From an uncultured Lachnospiraceae bacterium (lineage in GTDB: Bacteria; Bacillota; Clostridia; Lachnospirales; Lachnospiraceae), in NCBI GenBank assembly GCA_947625015.1, contig CANQMR010000027.1, positions 1 through 38,683 of the forward strand: a DNA stretch of 38,683 nucleotides. Direction: 5' to 3'. Numbering within the stretch: position 1 is the first letter of the stretch; every line of letters starts with the position of its first letter. The notes under the pieces were generated by a model. That model saw only the letters and a program-made list of their open reading frames with translations, had not been told where the DNA came from and did no database searches. This document shows positions 12,082 through 21,432 of the stretch, one piece after another. Made by a program: the position numbers and the translations under genes.

Positions 12082-14376
12082 ATGGGGAAAAAATGTCGGA
12101 CAATCGGGCTGTTAGTCAGCGGAATCATGGATCCTTTTACGGAATCTTTATGCCGGGGAGTGATTAAGGAGTGCAGGAAGCAGGGAGTTAAAGTGGTTGC
12201 CTTTCCGGGAAAATATCTGGACAGGGACCTTTCCGGGCAGCCGGAGATTATGTATGAGTACCAGTTTAATACGATTTTTGATTATGTTGCGCCGAATGAG
12301 TTAGAGGGCTTGATTGTGTCGGCGGGCAATATCGGCTGCTTTTCCGGGGAAGAGCGGGTGCAGGAAATGCTAGAGGGGTACGGGAACATCCCCTGCGTTC
12401 TGACTGCCTCGAAATGGGACGGCTATATCAGCGTGAACTATGATAATGAAAGCGGTGTCCGGGAGGGAATGGACTATCTGATTAACCAGTTGCACTGCAA
12501 GAATTTTGCGATGCTGGCGGGACCGGACGACAGTACGGACGCCAGGGAACGGAAAGAGGCGTTTATCCGCATTTTGCAGGAGAACAACCTTCCGTTGACG
12601 AAAGAGCAGATTGTCTATGCAAGCTATAACCGGGATAACCCGGAGGAGTGTAATGAGCTATTGGACAACAATCCGGATGTGGAGGCCATTTTCTGCGTCA
12701 ATGACGACTCCGCCCTGGGCTTATATGAGGTTATGCGCAAACGGGGTATCGTTCCCGGAAAAGATATTAAAATTCTCGGCTATGACAATACGCCTGCGGG
12801 GGCTAAGGCCCAGCCCTCCCTGTCTTCTGTGGGCTCTGATGCGATCCGGTTAGGGCAGGAGGCCGTTGCGGTTCTGTGCCGCATGTTAGACGGGCAGAAG
12901 GTTGAGCCGGTTGTGCTGCCGGCCAGCTTTGTACTGAGAAATTCCTTTGGTTCCACCTATGCCGAGGAGGAGGAAGACCGGCTGCGGCTGTCAGAGGAGG
13001 CCGATGATTATTTTGACTCCATTTTTCAGCGCTATCAGAACATTGAAAGCGAAGACGGCGGCAGGTTAAGGCGGATGTTTAAAAGCATATTAGAGCAGCT
13101 TTTGTATATTGCAGATAACCCCGGAGAGCTCGAAAAGGTTATGCCCGGATTGATGGGAAAAGTGGACAGCTTTTTGGAATACAATGCGTTGGAATATGCG
13201 GATATGGATGATCTTTTGCTGCGGCTGGAATATATTTTCCGGAAAATCTGCGGCGTTCACAGTGCGATAGACTACAAGTATGAAGTCCGCAACCTGTTTG
13301 ACGCGATATACCGGCGAATCATTCATAACATGGATTTCCGGGCGAGCCGGGTCAACCGGGAACGGTATGAGGATGTGTATTCCATGAAGATTTTTGTCCG
13401 GGACAGCCTACAGTTTCGGAAGGGAAATGATACCGCCTATACGGCCCTGTTCGGTTTTATGGACTGGTTGCAGATATATAACGCCTATCTCTATGTCTTT
13501 GAGGAACCGATTACCCATTTATATCAGGAGAAATTCGTAAAACCGGACCATGTGCTGTTAAAGGCATATCTCAAAAAAGGCCGGTTAAATACCGTACCGC
13601 TTAACAGGCAGAAGATACAGATACAGGATATTTTCAATAATGAATATGTCGAAGATAAAAGGTATGATTTTGTGCTGCTGCCCGTATTCTATAATGAAAT
13701 GCAGTATGGCCTTTTGCTCTGCGACCTGACCGAAAAGATCTATTCCAATGGGGAGTTCCTTACGAACCAGGCCGGAGCGGCGGTACATATGATTGAACTG
13801 CTGAAGGAAAATGAGCAGATTCAGCAGCAGTTGGAGGAGACAATCAGCTTTTTGCGGGAGAATAATATCGCCCTTGATTACCTGTCCAAGCAGGATTCCC
13901 TGACCGGCATTAATAACCGGCGGGGATATATGGAAAAGGCTAAGCAGTTGATTGAGGACAACAAGAAATGGGGCAGGGATACGCTGGTTGCCTATGTGGA
14001 CATGAATAATTTAAAGATTATCAACGACCGGTACGGTCATGAGGAGGGGGATTATTCCCTGTGCTTAATCAGCCAGAAACTTATGGATATTGTCGGCAAT
14101 GACGGTGTTGTCGGCCGGATTGGCGGAGATGAATATTCCTTTGTCCTGACTACGACGGAGGGCATGGACAGCGAATCTGTGGAACGGCGGATTCACGCCC
14201 TGTTTGCCGCCCATAACCGGGACAGCGACAAACCTTATAATGTTACGGTTTCTGTAGGGCTTTATCAGCTTTCGGTAGATGAGAACATTGAGTTAGAAGA
14301 CGCTTTATCCTATGCGGATGAGAAACTTTATGTCGCAAAGCAGAATAAGGACAGGACGGTAGCGAAGAACGGATAA
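12082..14376 (+). CDS. Diguanylate cyclase with LacI/GalR-type sugar-binding sensor domain
   Basis: 764 residues, cytoplasmic (no signal peptide or membrane helix). Residues 1-290 are a periplasmic-binding-protein-like sensor as in LacI/GalR regulators (TIGLLVSGIMDPF, GLIVSAGN, FAMLAGPDDSTDARERKEAF, IFCVNDDSALGLYEVMRKRG, ILGYDNTP) but without the DNA-binding helix-turn-helix. Residues about 300-590 are helical and GAF-like (YDFVLLPVFYNEMQYGLLLCD), ending in a coiled coil. The GGDEF domain follows: DSLTGINNRRGYM, VAYVDMNNLKIINDRYGHEEGD, and GGDEY at 681-685. It should make cyclic-di-GMP. The inhibitory RxxD site is absent (Gly and Gly at the expected places). It is followed by an SGNH esterase gene, so a carbohydrate signal is likely. 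Confidence 0.9.
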   Translation: MGKKCRTIGLLVSGIMDPFTESLCRGVIKECRKQGVKVVAFPGKYLDRDLSGQPEIMYEYQFNTIFDYVAPNELEGLIVSAGNIGCFSGEERVQEMLEGYGNIPCVLTASKWDGYISVNYDNESGVREGMDYLINQLHCKNFAMLAGPDDSTDARERKEAFIRILQENNLPLTKEQIVYASYNRDNPEECNELLDNNPDVEAIFCVNDDSALGLYEVMRKRGIVPGKDIKILGYDNTPAGAKAQPSLSSVGSDAIRLGQEAVAVLCRMLDGQKVEPVVLPASFVLRNSFGSTYAEEEEDRLRLSEEADDYFDSIFQRYQNIESEDGGRLRRMFKSILEQLLYIADNPGELEKVMPGLMGKVDSFLEYNALEYADMDDLLLRLEYIFRKICGVHSAIDYKYEVRNLFDAIYRRIIHNMDFRASRVNRERYEDVYSMKIFVRDSLQFRKGNDTAYTALFGFMDWLQIYNAYLYVFEEPITHLYQEKFVKPDHVLLKAYLKKGRLNTVPLNRQKIQIQDIFNNEYVEDKRYDFVLLPVFYNEMQYGLLLCDLTEKIYSNGEFLTNQAGAAVHMIELLKENEQIQQQLEETISFLRENNIALDYLSKQDSLTGINNRRGYMEKAKQLIEDNKKWGRDTLVAYVDMNNLKIINDRYGHEEGDYSLCLISQKLMDIVGNDGVVGRIGGDEYSFVLTTTEGMDSESVERRIHALFAAHNRDSDKPYNVTVSVGLYQLSVDENIELEDALSYADEKLYVAKQNKDRTVAKNG

Positions 14377-14411
14377 TCATGATTACATAAATGGAAGAGA
14401 GGGTAATGTAT

Positions 14412-15986
14412 ATGAAGTTAGCGGCAATTTTTAAGGATGGCATGGTGTTGCAGAGAAACCAGATTAACCGGATATGGGGGGTGGCTGATGAGGGAGAGAC
14501 TGTAAAAATAGAATTTCTCGGCCAGACCTATGAGACCAGAGCACAGAAAGGGAAATGGCATATCGATTTGGCGCCTGCCAAAGTGGGCGGGGCTTATGAG
14601 ATGACCGTAACCGCAGGAGAGGAGCGAATTGTCATTCGGGATATCCTTGTGGGCGAGGTGTGGTTTGCCGGCGGACAATCCAATATGGAGGTAGAGCTTC
14701 AAAACAGCGATAACGGGATTCAGGTCGCGGCTCAGGCGGATTACGGCTGGATTCGTTTTTACAATGTGCCAAAGCACCCTAAGGTGGATGAGGAATTAGA
14801 ACACCTAGAAACGATGACCCGGTGGAAATATGCCAGAGGCAACGAGTGTCTGGATGTGTCTGCGGTAGCGTTTTATTTTGCAAAAAAATTATACGACATA
14901 TTGCAGGTTCCGGTGGGGATCATTGACTGTTACTGTGGCGGCACTTCCGCCACCTGCTGGGCGCCAAGGGAAAGTTTTGCGGCGGTGCCGGAGGTACAGG
15001 ACTACATCAAAGAGTGGGACGATCTGATTGCAGATAAATCGGAGGAGCAGTACCAGGCGGAGCTTCAGGAATTTAATGAGAAATTTGACGGCTGGAATAA
15101 CAAGGTGGATATGCTAAAGAGGGAGAGACCGGATATGGAATGGCCGGAGATTAACCAGATTGCGGGTCCATGTCCATGGCCGCCGCCCATGGGAGGCAGT
15201 GCGCCGTTCCGTCCCTTTGGCCTTTATGAGAGCATGGTAAAGCGGGTGACGCCCTATGGAATCAGAGGCTTCCTGTATTATCAGGGAGAGGAGGACAGCT
15301 GCCGGGCAGAGTGCTATGAGAAATTAAATACCTGTGTGATAGAAAAATGGAGAGAAGATTTTTCCCTCGGAGAGAAAGAGAACCTTCCGTTTCTGCTGAC
15401 GCAGCTTCCGATGTATATTGCCGAAGGGGAGGAGGACAACCGGGTGTTTGCGCGAATCCGGGAACAGCAGAGCCGCGTGTTTGCCAACAATGAGAATATG
15501 GGTATGGCTGTGCTCATTGACTGTGGAGAGCGGGATAATGTGCATCCAACCGATAAGAAGACGCCGGGAGAGCGGCTTGCGTTGCAGGCGCTTGGAAGAA
15601 TCTATGGCAAGGTGGAGCGTTTTGACAATCTCCGCGTTGACAAGGTTACCTTTATTGATGATACAGCCATAGTTACTTTCCGCAATACCTATGGGGAAAT
15701 CCGGGCGAGAGTGACGGATTCGTCTACGCTTACCGCCTTGTATGAAGATAACGAAGTGCCGGCAAAGATTCTTCCGCCTCATATGATCTGGGGCTTTGAG
15801 TTAAGCGAAGACGGAGTGAATTTCTGTCCGGCCCAGGTGACCACAGTGGGCCTTAAGCTGAAGTTACATGCCGAGGGGGTCCGCAAACCGGTTGCAGTGC
15901 GGTATGGCTGGACGGATTTCGGCGTGGTGAACGTCTATAATGGAGCCGGCCTTCCGCTGGAGCCTTTCAGAGCAGGGGAATATTAG
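14412..15986 (+). CDS. SGNH-family sialate O-acetylesterase-like protein
   Basis: 524 residues from ATG 14412, chosen because AGAGAGGG lies 8 bases upstream; the frame extends to 14391. An N-terminal beta domain (MVLQRNQINRIWGVADEGE, then KGKWHIDL) is followed by the SGNH hydrolase: VWFAGGQSNMEVEL with nucleophile S90, IDCYCGGTSATCW, FLYYQGEEDS, and D375-x2-H378 in ERDNVHPTDKK. This is the layout of bacterial sialate O-acetylesterases (DUF303), which remove acetyl groups from sialic acids or other sugars. There is no signal peptide, so it acts in the cytoplasm or is exported in another way; the true substrate may be another acetylated sugar. It lies 35 bp after the diguanylate cyclase and is probably co-transcribed. 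Confidence 0.88.
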   Translation: MKLAAIFKDGMVLQRNQINRIWGVADEGETVKIEFLGQTYETRAQKGKWHIDLAPAKVGGAYEMTVTAGEERIVIRDILVGEVWFAGGQSNMEVELQNSDNGIQVAAQADYGWIRFYNVPKHPKVDEELEHLETMTRWKYARGNECLDVSAVAFYFAKKLYDILQVPVGIIDCYCGGTSATCWAPRESFAAVPEVQDYIKEWDDLIADKSEEQYQAELQEFNEKFDGWNNKVDMLKRERPDMEWPEINQIAGPCPWPPPMGGSAPFRPFGLYESMVKRVTPYGIRGFLYYQGEEDSCRAECYEKLNTCVIEKWREDFSLGEKENLPFLLTQLPMYIAEGEEDNRVFARIREQQSRVFANNENMGMAVLIDCGERDNVHPTDKKTPGERLALQALGRIYGKVERFDNLRVDKVTFIDDTAIVTFRNTYGEIRARVTDSSTLTALYEDNEVPAKILPPHMIWGFELSEDGVNFCPAQVTTVGLKLKLHAEGVRKPVAVRYGWTDFGVVNVYNGAGLPLEPFRAGEY

Positions 15987-16007
15987 AATAATTCCTCACT
16001 GTGGCTG

Positions 16008-16586
16008 TTAATCCATAATGCCGAATTTTAACTCCAGCCGGTCTTCCGTTTCATCTAAACGGTCGTCTAATGCCTCCAGCGCCCGTTCCTGTTCCCGGTA
16101 CGCATCCCGGGACAGGGCGCCGCTCCGATATTGACCTTCTATCTCGTCTTCATGGACGTCCAGATCCCGTTCTAACTGGCTAAGTTCCTTTTTCAGAGAG
16201 AAAAACTGTTCCATTTCCGGCGTATCTTTGGCGGACACAATATCTGAAGCCCGCTGCATAAAATCTTCAGCTTTGGCGGTTAGTTCTTCGATGGTATAAG
16301 CGGTCTGTGTACCGGAATTATCTCCGGAGGAAGCGGACTGTGCGCTTTGCTCAATATGGTCAGCAGATGCCGCGCCTGTAGAATTTCCGGAAGCGGATAG
16401 ATCTTCCGTAGATGTTGTGCCGGCGTCGGAATTGTTCTGTTGGGATTGCTGCATTTCGGCAATCTGTTGCTGTAGCTCCGCCACCTGCTGTTGCAGGGCC
16501 GCATTGTCCTCCTGTCCGGAATTGCCGCAGCCGCCAAGGGTAAAAGCCATCAGTAAACCGGCGGTGAATAAAGAAGATTTTTTCAT
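16008..16586 (-). CDS. Coiled-coil lipoprotein of unknown function
   Basis: About 192 residues. Lipoprotein signal: Met-Lys-Lys, hydrophobic run, and lipobox TLGGCGN. Then a short Gln-rich coiled coil (about 30-55, repeating QQQVAELQQQIAEM), a Ser/Ala/Asn linker (about 56-95), and a charged helical C-terminal half rich in E, D and R that should also form coiled coils. It is likely anchored on the outer face of the membrane. The frame opens with a GTG at 16595, but GAGGTG at 16593-16598 overlaps that codon, so the ATG at 16586 (or 16589) is used. It converges with the esterase gene, with a 21-bp gap. No family recognised. Confidence 0.75.
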   Translation of the reverse strand: MKKSSLFTAGLLMAFTLGGCGNSGQEDNAALQQQVAELQQQIAEMQQSQQNNSDAGTTSTEDLSASGNSTGAASADHIEQSAQSASSGDNSGTQTAYTIEELTAKAEDFMQRASDIVSAKDTPEMEQFFSLKKELSQLERDLDVHEDEIEGQYRSGALSRDAYREQERALEALDDRLDETEDRLELKFGIMD

Positions 16587-16658
16587 CATGTACACCTCAT
16601 TTTCTGTTTGATATTACATATATTATACGGTATCTTTTTCTGTTTTATGTGAAGAATC

Positions 16659-17981
16659 TTATTTTTTAAACTGGCTTTCTTCAAAGAGCGCTCTCTTGTC
16701 AATTACCCGGACCGCCTTGCCCTCGCTTCTTGGAACGGTCTTAGGCGCAACCAGATGAACGTCTACTGCAATGCCCAGCATGGATTTCAGGGCGGATACC
16801 AGCTTCTTTTCCTTTGCCGCCTTGTCGGCGTTGTCTGCGGGAGGATTATCCGGCAGCCATTCCACGTCGCAGGAAATGGTATCACTGCTGCCAACGCGGT
16901 CAACCACCAGCTGATAGTTTGCCTCATAGCCCTTATTTAACAGTACGGTCTCAATCTGGGAGGGGAATACATTTACGCCCTTAACAACCATCATGTCGTC
17001 GCTTCGCCCTAACGGCTTGCTCATACGGATATGGGTGCGTCCGCAGGAACATTTTTCCCTGGACAGCACACAGATGTCGCGGGTGCGGTAACGCAGCAGC
17101 GGAAACGCCTTCTTGGTGATACAGGTAAATACCAGCTCGCCCTTTTCTCCCTCCGGCAGAACCTCGCCGGTCTTCGGATCAATAATCTCTGCAATAAAAT
17201 GGTCTTCGTTAATATGCATACCCCGCTGTTCCTCACATTCAAAGGATACGCCGGGGCCGGATATCTCTGTAAGGCCGTAGATATCGTAAGCCTTAATGCC
17301 AAGGGATTCCTCGATGTTGTGACGCATTTCTTCGGTCCAGGCTTCGGCGCCGAAAATACCGGCCTTTAATTTTAACTGGTCTTTCACGCCCTGCTCGGCA
17401 ATGCTCTCGCCTAAATAAGCGGCGTAGGAGGGCGTGCAGCACAAAATGGTGGAGCCTAAGTCCGTCATAAACTGAATCTGCCGCTCTGTATTGCCGGAGG
17501 ACATGGGCAGGGTCAGGGAGCCTACCATGTGGGAACCGCCGTTCAGTCCGGGCCCGCCGGTGAACAGGCCGTAGCCGTAGCACACGTGAACCACATCATC
17601 CTTGGTTCCCCCTGCCGCCACGATTGCCCTAGCGCAACAGGTATCCCAGATATTGATATCCTCCTGTGTATAAAAGGCAACCACGCGCCGCCCGGTGGTG
17701 CCGCTGGTAGACTGGATGCGGACACACTCAGAGAGAGGAACGGCAACTAATCCGTAAGGGTACTGATCCCGCAGATCGTCCTTTGTGATAAAAGGCAGTT
17801 TATGTAAGTCCTCAATTCCATGAATATCTTCCGGTTTCACGCCGGCCTCGTCCATGCGGTTCCGATAAAATTCCACATTGGTATATACATGTTTTACCTG
17901 CTCTGTCAGCCGCTTGCTCTGAAGCTTTTTAATCTCCTCCACCGGCATTGTCTCAATTTCCGGATTAAAATAATTTCCCAT
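16659..17981 (-). CDS. paaK: Phenylacetate-CoA ligase family enzyme
   Basis: 440 residues, the normal PaaK length. It activates phenylacetate or a related aryl acid to its CoA ester with ATP (AMP-forming). Motifs: the ATP-binding loop IQSTSGTTGRRV, the aryl pocket region FGAEAWTEEMR, IYGLTEISGPG (A5), ELVFTCITKKAFPLLRYRTRD (A7-A8) and the C-terminal swing domain MVVKGVNVFPSQIE, ending with the catalytic lysine region RSEGKAVRVIDKR. In anaerobes such ligases often work with indolepyruvate ferredoxin oxidoreductase in aromatic amino acid breakdown. No such neighbour is seen here, so the substrate is inferred from family only. Ribosome site AATGAGGT. Confidence 0.95.
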   Translation of the reverse strand: MGNYFNPEIETMPVEEIKKLQSKRLTEQVKHVYTNVEFYRNRMDEAGVKPEDIHGIEDLHKLPFITKDDLRDQYPYGLVAVPLSECVRIQSTSGTTGRRVVAFYTQEDINIWDTCCARAIVAAGGTKDDVVHVCYGYGLFTGGPGLNGGSHMVGSLTLPMSSGNTERQIQFMTDLGSTILCCTPSYAAYLGESIAEQGVKDQLKLKAGIFGAEAWTEEMRHNIEESLGIKAYDIYGLTEISGPGVSFECEEQRGMHINEDHFIAEIIDPKTGEVLPEGEKGELVFTCITKKAFPLLRYRTRDICVLSREKCSCGRTHIRMSKPLGRSDDMMVVKGVNVFPSQIETVLLNKGYEANYQLVVDRVGSSDTISCDVEWLPDNPPADNADKAAKEKKLVSALKSMLGIAVDVHLVAPKTVPRSEGKAVRVIDKRALFEESQFKK

Positions 17982-18036
17982 TTCTTTACCTCATTTTCTT
18001 AGTAATTGTTTTGTTTAATTCATGAATACAGGGTGG

Positions 18037-19221
18037 TTAGTCCTGATTCGTATCCTGTTGTATGTCCACAGCAGTTTCGCCATCCTCGTTATCTCCGTTG
18101 GTGTCCGGGTCTGTATTCGTATTGCCTGCGCCGTCGGTATCGTTGGTGTTCTGGCCGTCATTATCGCCCTGATCCGGCTGGGACACAGCGGTGTCTGTAA
18201 TCTCCCACATTTTGGCAATCTGTGATTCCAGTCTTGGGAAATCCCAGCCCACCTGGCTTCTGGCCTCGCTGTTGGGGTCGTTAACATAGAACAGGCCGTC
18301 CTTGTATTCCCGTATTAAAATGAAGTGGGCGGACTTGGTAAAATCGCCGGGCGTTAACGAACAGATGATCAGACTGCCGTTCTTCAGGGCGTCAATTACA
18401 GCTTCTTTGCCGCCGGTAATCTCAGTGGATCCTAATCCCAGTTCGGCAGCGCCGTCGGTCATCAGGGACCAGGTGGTGTCGCCGTCTTCGCTGACATATC
18501 CCTTTTCCGTTGCAAAATCTGCTACTTTAATTGGATTCATGCTGCCATCCTGTTTTAAGTAGGTGTAAGCCATAGAAAGACAGGTCGGACCGCTGCCGCT
18601 TAATCCGATTATATTCTTGCCGTAATCAGCATAACCCCATTGTTCATCAAACTGTAGGAAAAGAGGAACGGTATCGGAGGTAAAATCTACATTAAAATTA
18701 CCGTCAAATACAACATTAATTTTGGCCGGGTAATCAATAGCAAACTGTTTCATCTCCGCATTCACTGCCAAATTCATTAAAATATTGTCCGGATATACGG
18801 CAATATTATCCATGAGGGTCTGCAATTCCGGGTCTGTTGTGGCCTGCATCTTTAACATTTCAACTGCCGTATCCCGGTCGGCCGGTAAATCTTTGGCAAG
18901 AATTGCCTCGTCGATATCAGCCGTAACAGGCGCTTCCGTTGTGGCTGGTTCTGTGGAGGCCGTCTGCTCTGTGGTCTTATGGGATTTTTTCGGCTTGTCG
19001 TGGAAATGATTCCAGATACCGGATACCATTTTGACAAATCCCACAATCAATAAAATCAGGATAATCAGTAAAATACTGCATCGAATGATTGCCTCTCTGC
19101 GCCGTTTCCTGCGCCGGGCTTCTCTGGCCGCCAGTTTACGCCTGCGGGCAGCCGCTTTTCTCCGCCTTTCCATTTCAATCTCTTCGGGAGTTAATTGTTC
19201 ATATTCATCAAATCCGTCCAT
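18037..19221 (-). CDS. Membrane-anchored C39-like cysteine peptidase
   Basis: 394 residues. A strongly basic cytoplasmic N terminus (20-43, runs of Arg/Lys), one membrane helix (about 46-66), a Thr/Glu-rich linker (80-105), a helical region, then a C39_2-type papain-like domain: LFLQFDEQWGY (Q194 oxyanion), GSGPTCLSMAYTYL (nucleophile C214), SAHFILIREYKDG (H299) and FYVNDPN (N314/D315). An acidic Asp/Asn/Gly/Thr tail (about 345-394) looks disordered. The active site should face outside the cell. C39_2 proteins of this sort are common in Lachnospiraceae; substrates are unknown and no bacteriocin transporter is nearby, so it is not the classic peptide-exporter protease. The phenylacetate-CoA ligase gene follows 55 bp downstream. 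Confidence 0.88.
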   Translation of the reverse strand: MDGFDEYEQLTPEEIEMERRRKAAARRRKLAAREARRRKRRREAIIRCSILLIILILLIVGFVKMVSGIWNHFHDKPKKSHKTTEQTASTEPATTEAPVTADIDEAILAKDLPADRDTAVEMLKMQATTDPELQTLMDNIAVYPDNILMNLAVNAEMKQFAIDYPAKINVVFDGNFNVDFTSDTVPLFLQFDEQWGYADYGKNIIGLSGSGPTCLSMAYTYLKQDGSMNPIKVADFATEKGYVSEDGDTTWSLMTDGAAELGLGSTEITGGKEAVIDALKNGSLIICSLTPGDFTKSAHFILIREYKDGLFYVNDPNSEARSQVGWDFPRLESQIAKMWEITDTAVSQPDQGDNDGQNTNDTDGAGNTNTDPDTNGDNEDGETAVDIQQDTNQD

Positions 19222-19391
19222 ACATGTTACCTTCCTTTGTATTCAGATACCTATAGTATAGCATGAAATTGTAAAATAAAGAAAAAAATTTTAAAAATAA
19301 AGAAAAAATTAATTTTTCTGTGTATTTTCATTTGTTTATAATCGGTGTATACTAAAAGCAGTCAGGTAAATACATAAGGAGGAATGGTTAT

Positions 19392-20600
19392 ATGGGATTA
19401 AATGATACGCCGTCAGGCAACCGGATACATATTGGATTTTTTGGAATGCGGAATGCGGGTAAGTCCAGCCTGGTCAATGCCGTAACGGGACAGGAACTGG
19501 CCGTCGTGTCGGAGACAAAGGGAACGACTACGGATCCGGTTTACAAGGCTATGGAACTTTTACCTTTAGGCCCGGTCATGATTATTGATACGCCGGGCAT
19601 GGATGACGAAGGGGAACTTGGACTGCAACGGATTAAAAAAGCAAAACAAGTGTTAAATAAGACAGATATTGCAGTGCTGGTGGTGGATGGAGTTGCCGGA
19701 CAGTCTGATATGGATAAGCGGATGATTGCGATTTTTGAGGAGAAAAGCGTTCCGTTTTTGATTGTATATAATAAAGCTGATTTGATGGAGAACGCCGGAA
19801 AAAATGATTATGCGGATAATGAAATTGCAGTCAGCGCCCTGAAAAAGGAAGGGATACAGGAATTAAAAGAAAAAATTGCGCATTTTGTAAAAGTGGAGGA
19901 TTCCCGGTTTCAGATTGTAGGGGATTTGTTAAAGCCGTTAGATGTGGTGGTGCTGGTTATACCTATTGATTCCGCTGCGCCGAAGGGCAGGCTGATTCTT
20001 CCCCAGCAGCAGGTAATCCGGGATATTCTGGAAGCCGGCGCGGTGTCTGTTGTGGCGAGGGACACAGAACTAAGAGATACCCTGGCAAAGATTGGAACCA
20101 AGCCGCGCATGGTAATTACAGATAGTCAGGCTTTTAAGCAGGTTGCAGCCGACACGCCGGAAGATATTTATCTTACTTCATTTTCTATTTTAATGGCGCG
20201 CTGGAAAGGATTTTTAGAAACGGCGGTAAAGGGGGCTAAAGCGGTTGGCGATATTCGGAACGGCGATAAAATCTTAATTGCGGAGGGGTGTACCCACCAC
20301 AGGCAGTGTGAAGATATCGGAACAGTGAAACTTCCCGCCTGGATTCGCAAATATACGGGAAAAGAGCCGGTATTTACATTTTGCTCCGGTACGGAGTTTC
20401 CGGAGGATTTAACGCCATACAAATTGGTAATTCATTGCGGCGGATGCATGTTAAATGAGCGTGAAATGCGTTACCGGATGAAATGTACTGTGGACCAAAA
20501 CGTACCCTTTACCAATTATGGCACCGTCATTGCCTATATGAACGGGATTTTGGAGCGGAGTATTGAGCCGATACCGGAGCTTCAGGGGATTATTGATTAA
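19392..20600 (+). CDS. hydF: [FeFe]-hydrogenase H-cluster maturation GTPase HydF
   Basis: 402 residues, as expected. HydF is the scaffold on which the 2Fe subcluster of [FeFe]-hydrogenase is finished before transfer to the enzyme. The GTPase domain (1-170) has GMRNAGKSSLVNA (G1), KGTTTDPV (G2), DTPGMDD (G3) and NKADL (G4). The middle part is the dimerisation domain. The cluster-binding residues are C300, H302, H348, C349 and C352 (CTH...HCGGC), the family's CxH-x45-HCxxC pattern. HydE, HydG and the hydrogenase itself are not in this window. The gene stands alone with its own AAGGAGG site and converges with the superoxide dismutase gene. Confidence 0.97.
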   Translation: MGLNDTPSGNRIHIGFFGMRNAGKSSLVNAVTGQELAVVSETKGTTTDPVYKAMELLPLGPVMIIDTPGMDDEGELGLQRIKKAKQVLNKTDIAVLVVDGVAGQSDMDKRMIAIFEEKSVPFLIVYNKADLMENAGKNDYADNEIAVSALKKEGIQELKEKIAHFVKVEDSRFQIVGDLLKPLDVVVLVIPIDSAAPKGRLILPQQQVIRDILEAGAVSVVARDTELRDTLAKIGTKPRMVITDSQAFKQVAADTPEDIYLTSFSILMARWKGFLETAVKGAKAVGDIRNGDKILIAEGCTHHRQCEDIGTVKLPAWIRKYTGKEPVFTFCSGTEFPEDLTPYKLVIHCGGCMLNEREMRYRMKCTVDQNVPFTNYGTVIAYMNGILERSIEPIPELQGIID

Positions 20601-20614
20601 ACATTAATCCCCTG
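20583..20614. terminator. Perfect 10-bp inverted repeat covering both stop codons of hydF and the SOD gene
   Basis: CAGGGGATTA (20583-20592) pairs perfectly with TAATCCCCTG (20605-20614) over a 12-base loop that contains both stop codons. There is no T-run on either side, so it is not a textbook terminator. It could limit convergent read-through or protect 3' ends. Confidence 0.5.
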
Positions 20615-21229
20615 GCTGCTTAAGGACATATATCTGGCCCCCACAAAATCCCAGTTAATCAGATTAAACCAGTTATCAACATAATCCGGGCGGCGGTTTT
20701 GATATTGCAGATAATAGGCGTGTTCCCATACGTCAATGCACAGCAGCGGGGTAACGGTAGGGGAGATGGGGACGTCCTGATTGGGCGTGGCAATTATCTC
20801 GAGTTTTCCGTTGGACAGAATGAGCCAGGCATAGCCTGAACCAAACTGGTTGACGGCAGCGGCGGTAAATTCCGCTTTGAATTGTTCGACGGAACCAAAG
20901 GCTGCGTTAATGGCAAGGGCCAGTTTGTCGGTAGGTAATTCGCAGTCTGCGGTATTCATGCAGGCAAAGTATAGTTCATGGTTATAAACGCCGCCCGCAT
21001 TATTCATAATTGAAGTTTTTGTTTCATTTGGCAGTTCGTCAGTGTGGATTAATAACTCTTCTAAGGTCATATTTTGCAGGTTTGGATAATTCTTTAACAG
21101 TTCGTTTAGCTTATTTACATAGGCAACATAATGTTTGTCGTGATGATAGTGTAAAATTTCTTCACTGAGACAGGGTTCTAAGGCGTTATACTCGTAGGAA
21201 AGCGGTTCCGCTTTGAATGGATAGTGCAT
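20597..21229 (-). CDS. sodA: Superoxide dismutase (Fe/Mn family)
   Basis: 210 residues from the ATG at 21229, preceded by AAAGGAG; the in-frame extension to 21259 has no homology to the family. It converts superoxide to oxygen and hydrogen peroxide. Conserved parts: YEYNALEPCLSEEILHYHHDKHY (first metal histidine and active-site residues), GSGYAWLILSNGKLEI, and IDVWEHAYYLQYQNRRPDYVDNWFNLINW (Asp and His metal ligands). Metal choice (Fe, Mn or either) cannot be read with certainty. The first-half motif NHELYFACM differs from the usual NHxFFW, which is common in clostridial members. The stop codon overlaps the hydF stop by 4 bp, convergently. Confidence 0.94.
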   Translation of the reverse strand: MHYPFKAEPLSYEYNALEPCLSEEILHYHHDKHYVAYVNKLNELLKNYPNLQNMTLEELLIHTDELPNETKTSIMNNAGGVYNHELYFACMNTADCELPTDKLALAINAAFGSVEQFKAEFTAAAVNQFGSGYAWLILSNGKLEIIATPNQDVPISPTVTPLLCIDVWEHAYYLQYQNRRPDYVDNWFNLINWDFVGARYMSLSSQGINV

Positions 21230-21432
21230 AAGCTGCTCCTTTCTTAAAATCATTTTCATTGCTTGAGAACTTTAAAAGTTACGGTTATTATTGCTTTGTT
21301 TTTGATAAAATATGCAGCGTTTTCTAAAGTATGAATAATAAAAATTGTAATAAATTTGTAATAAAATTATAAATTTTAATTGAACGTTGTCAAGGAGTTT
21401 GGTAAAATATGTTCATATATATTGTTCTGGAG

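Noticed and set aside
18037-19221. C39 protease as part of a bacteriocin export system
   Set aside because: No ABC transporter or double-glycine peptide gene nearby; the protein is of the C39_2 membrane-anchored type.
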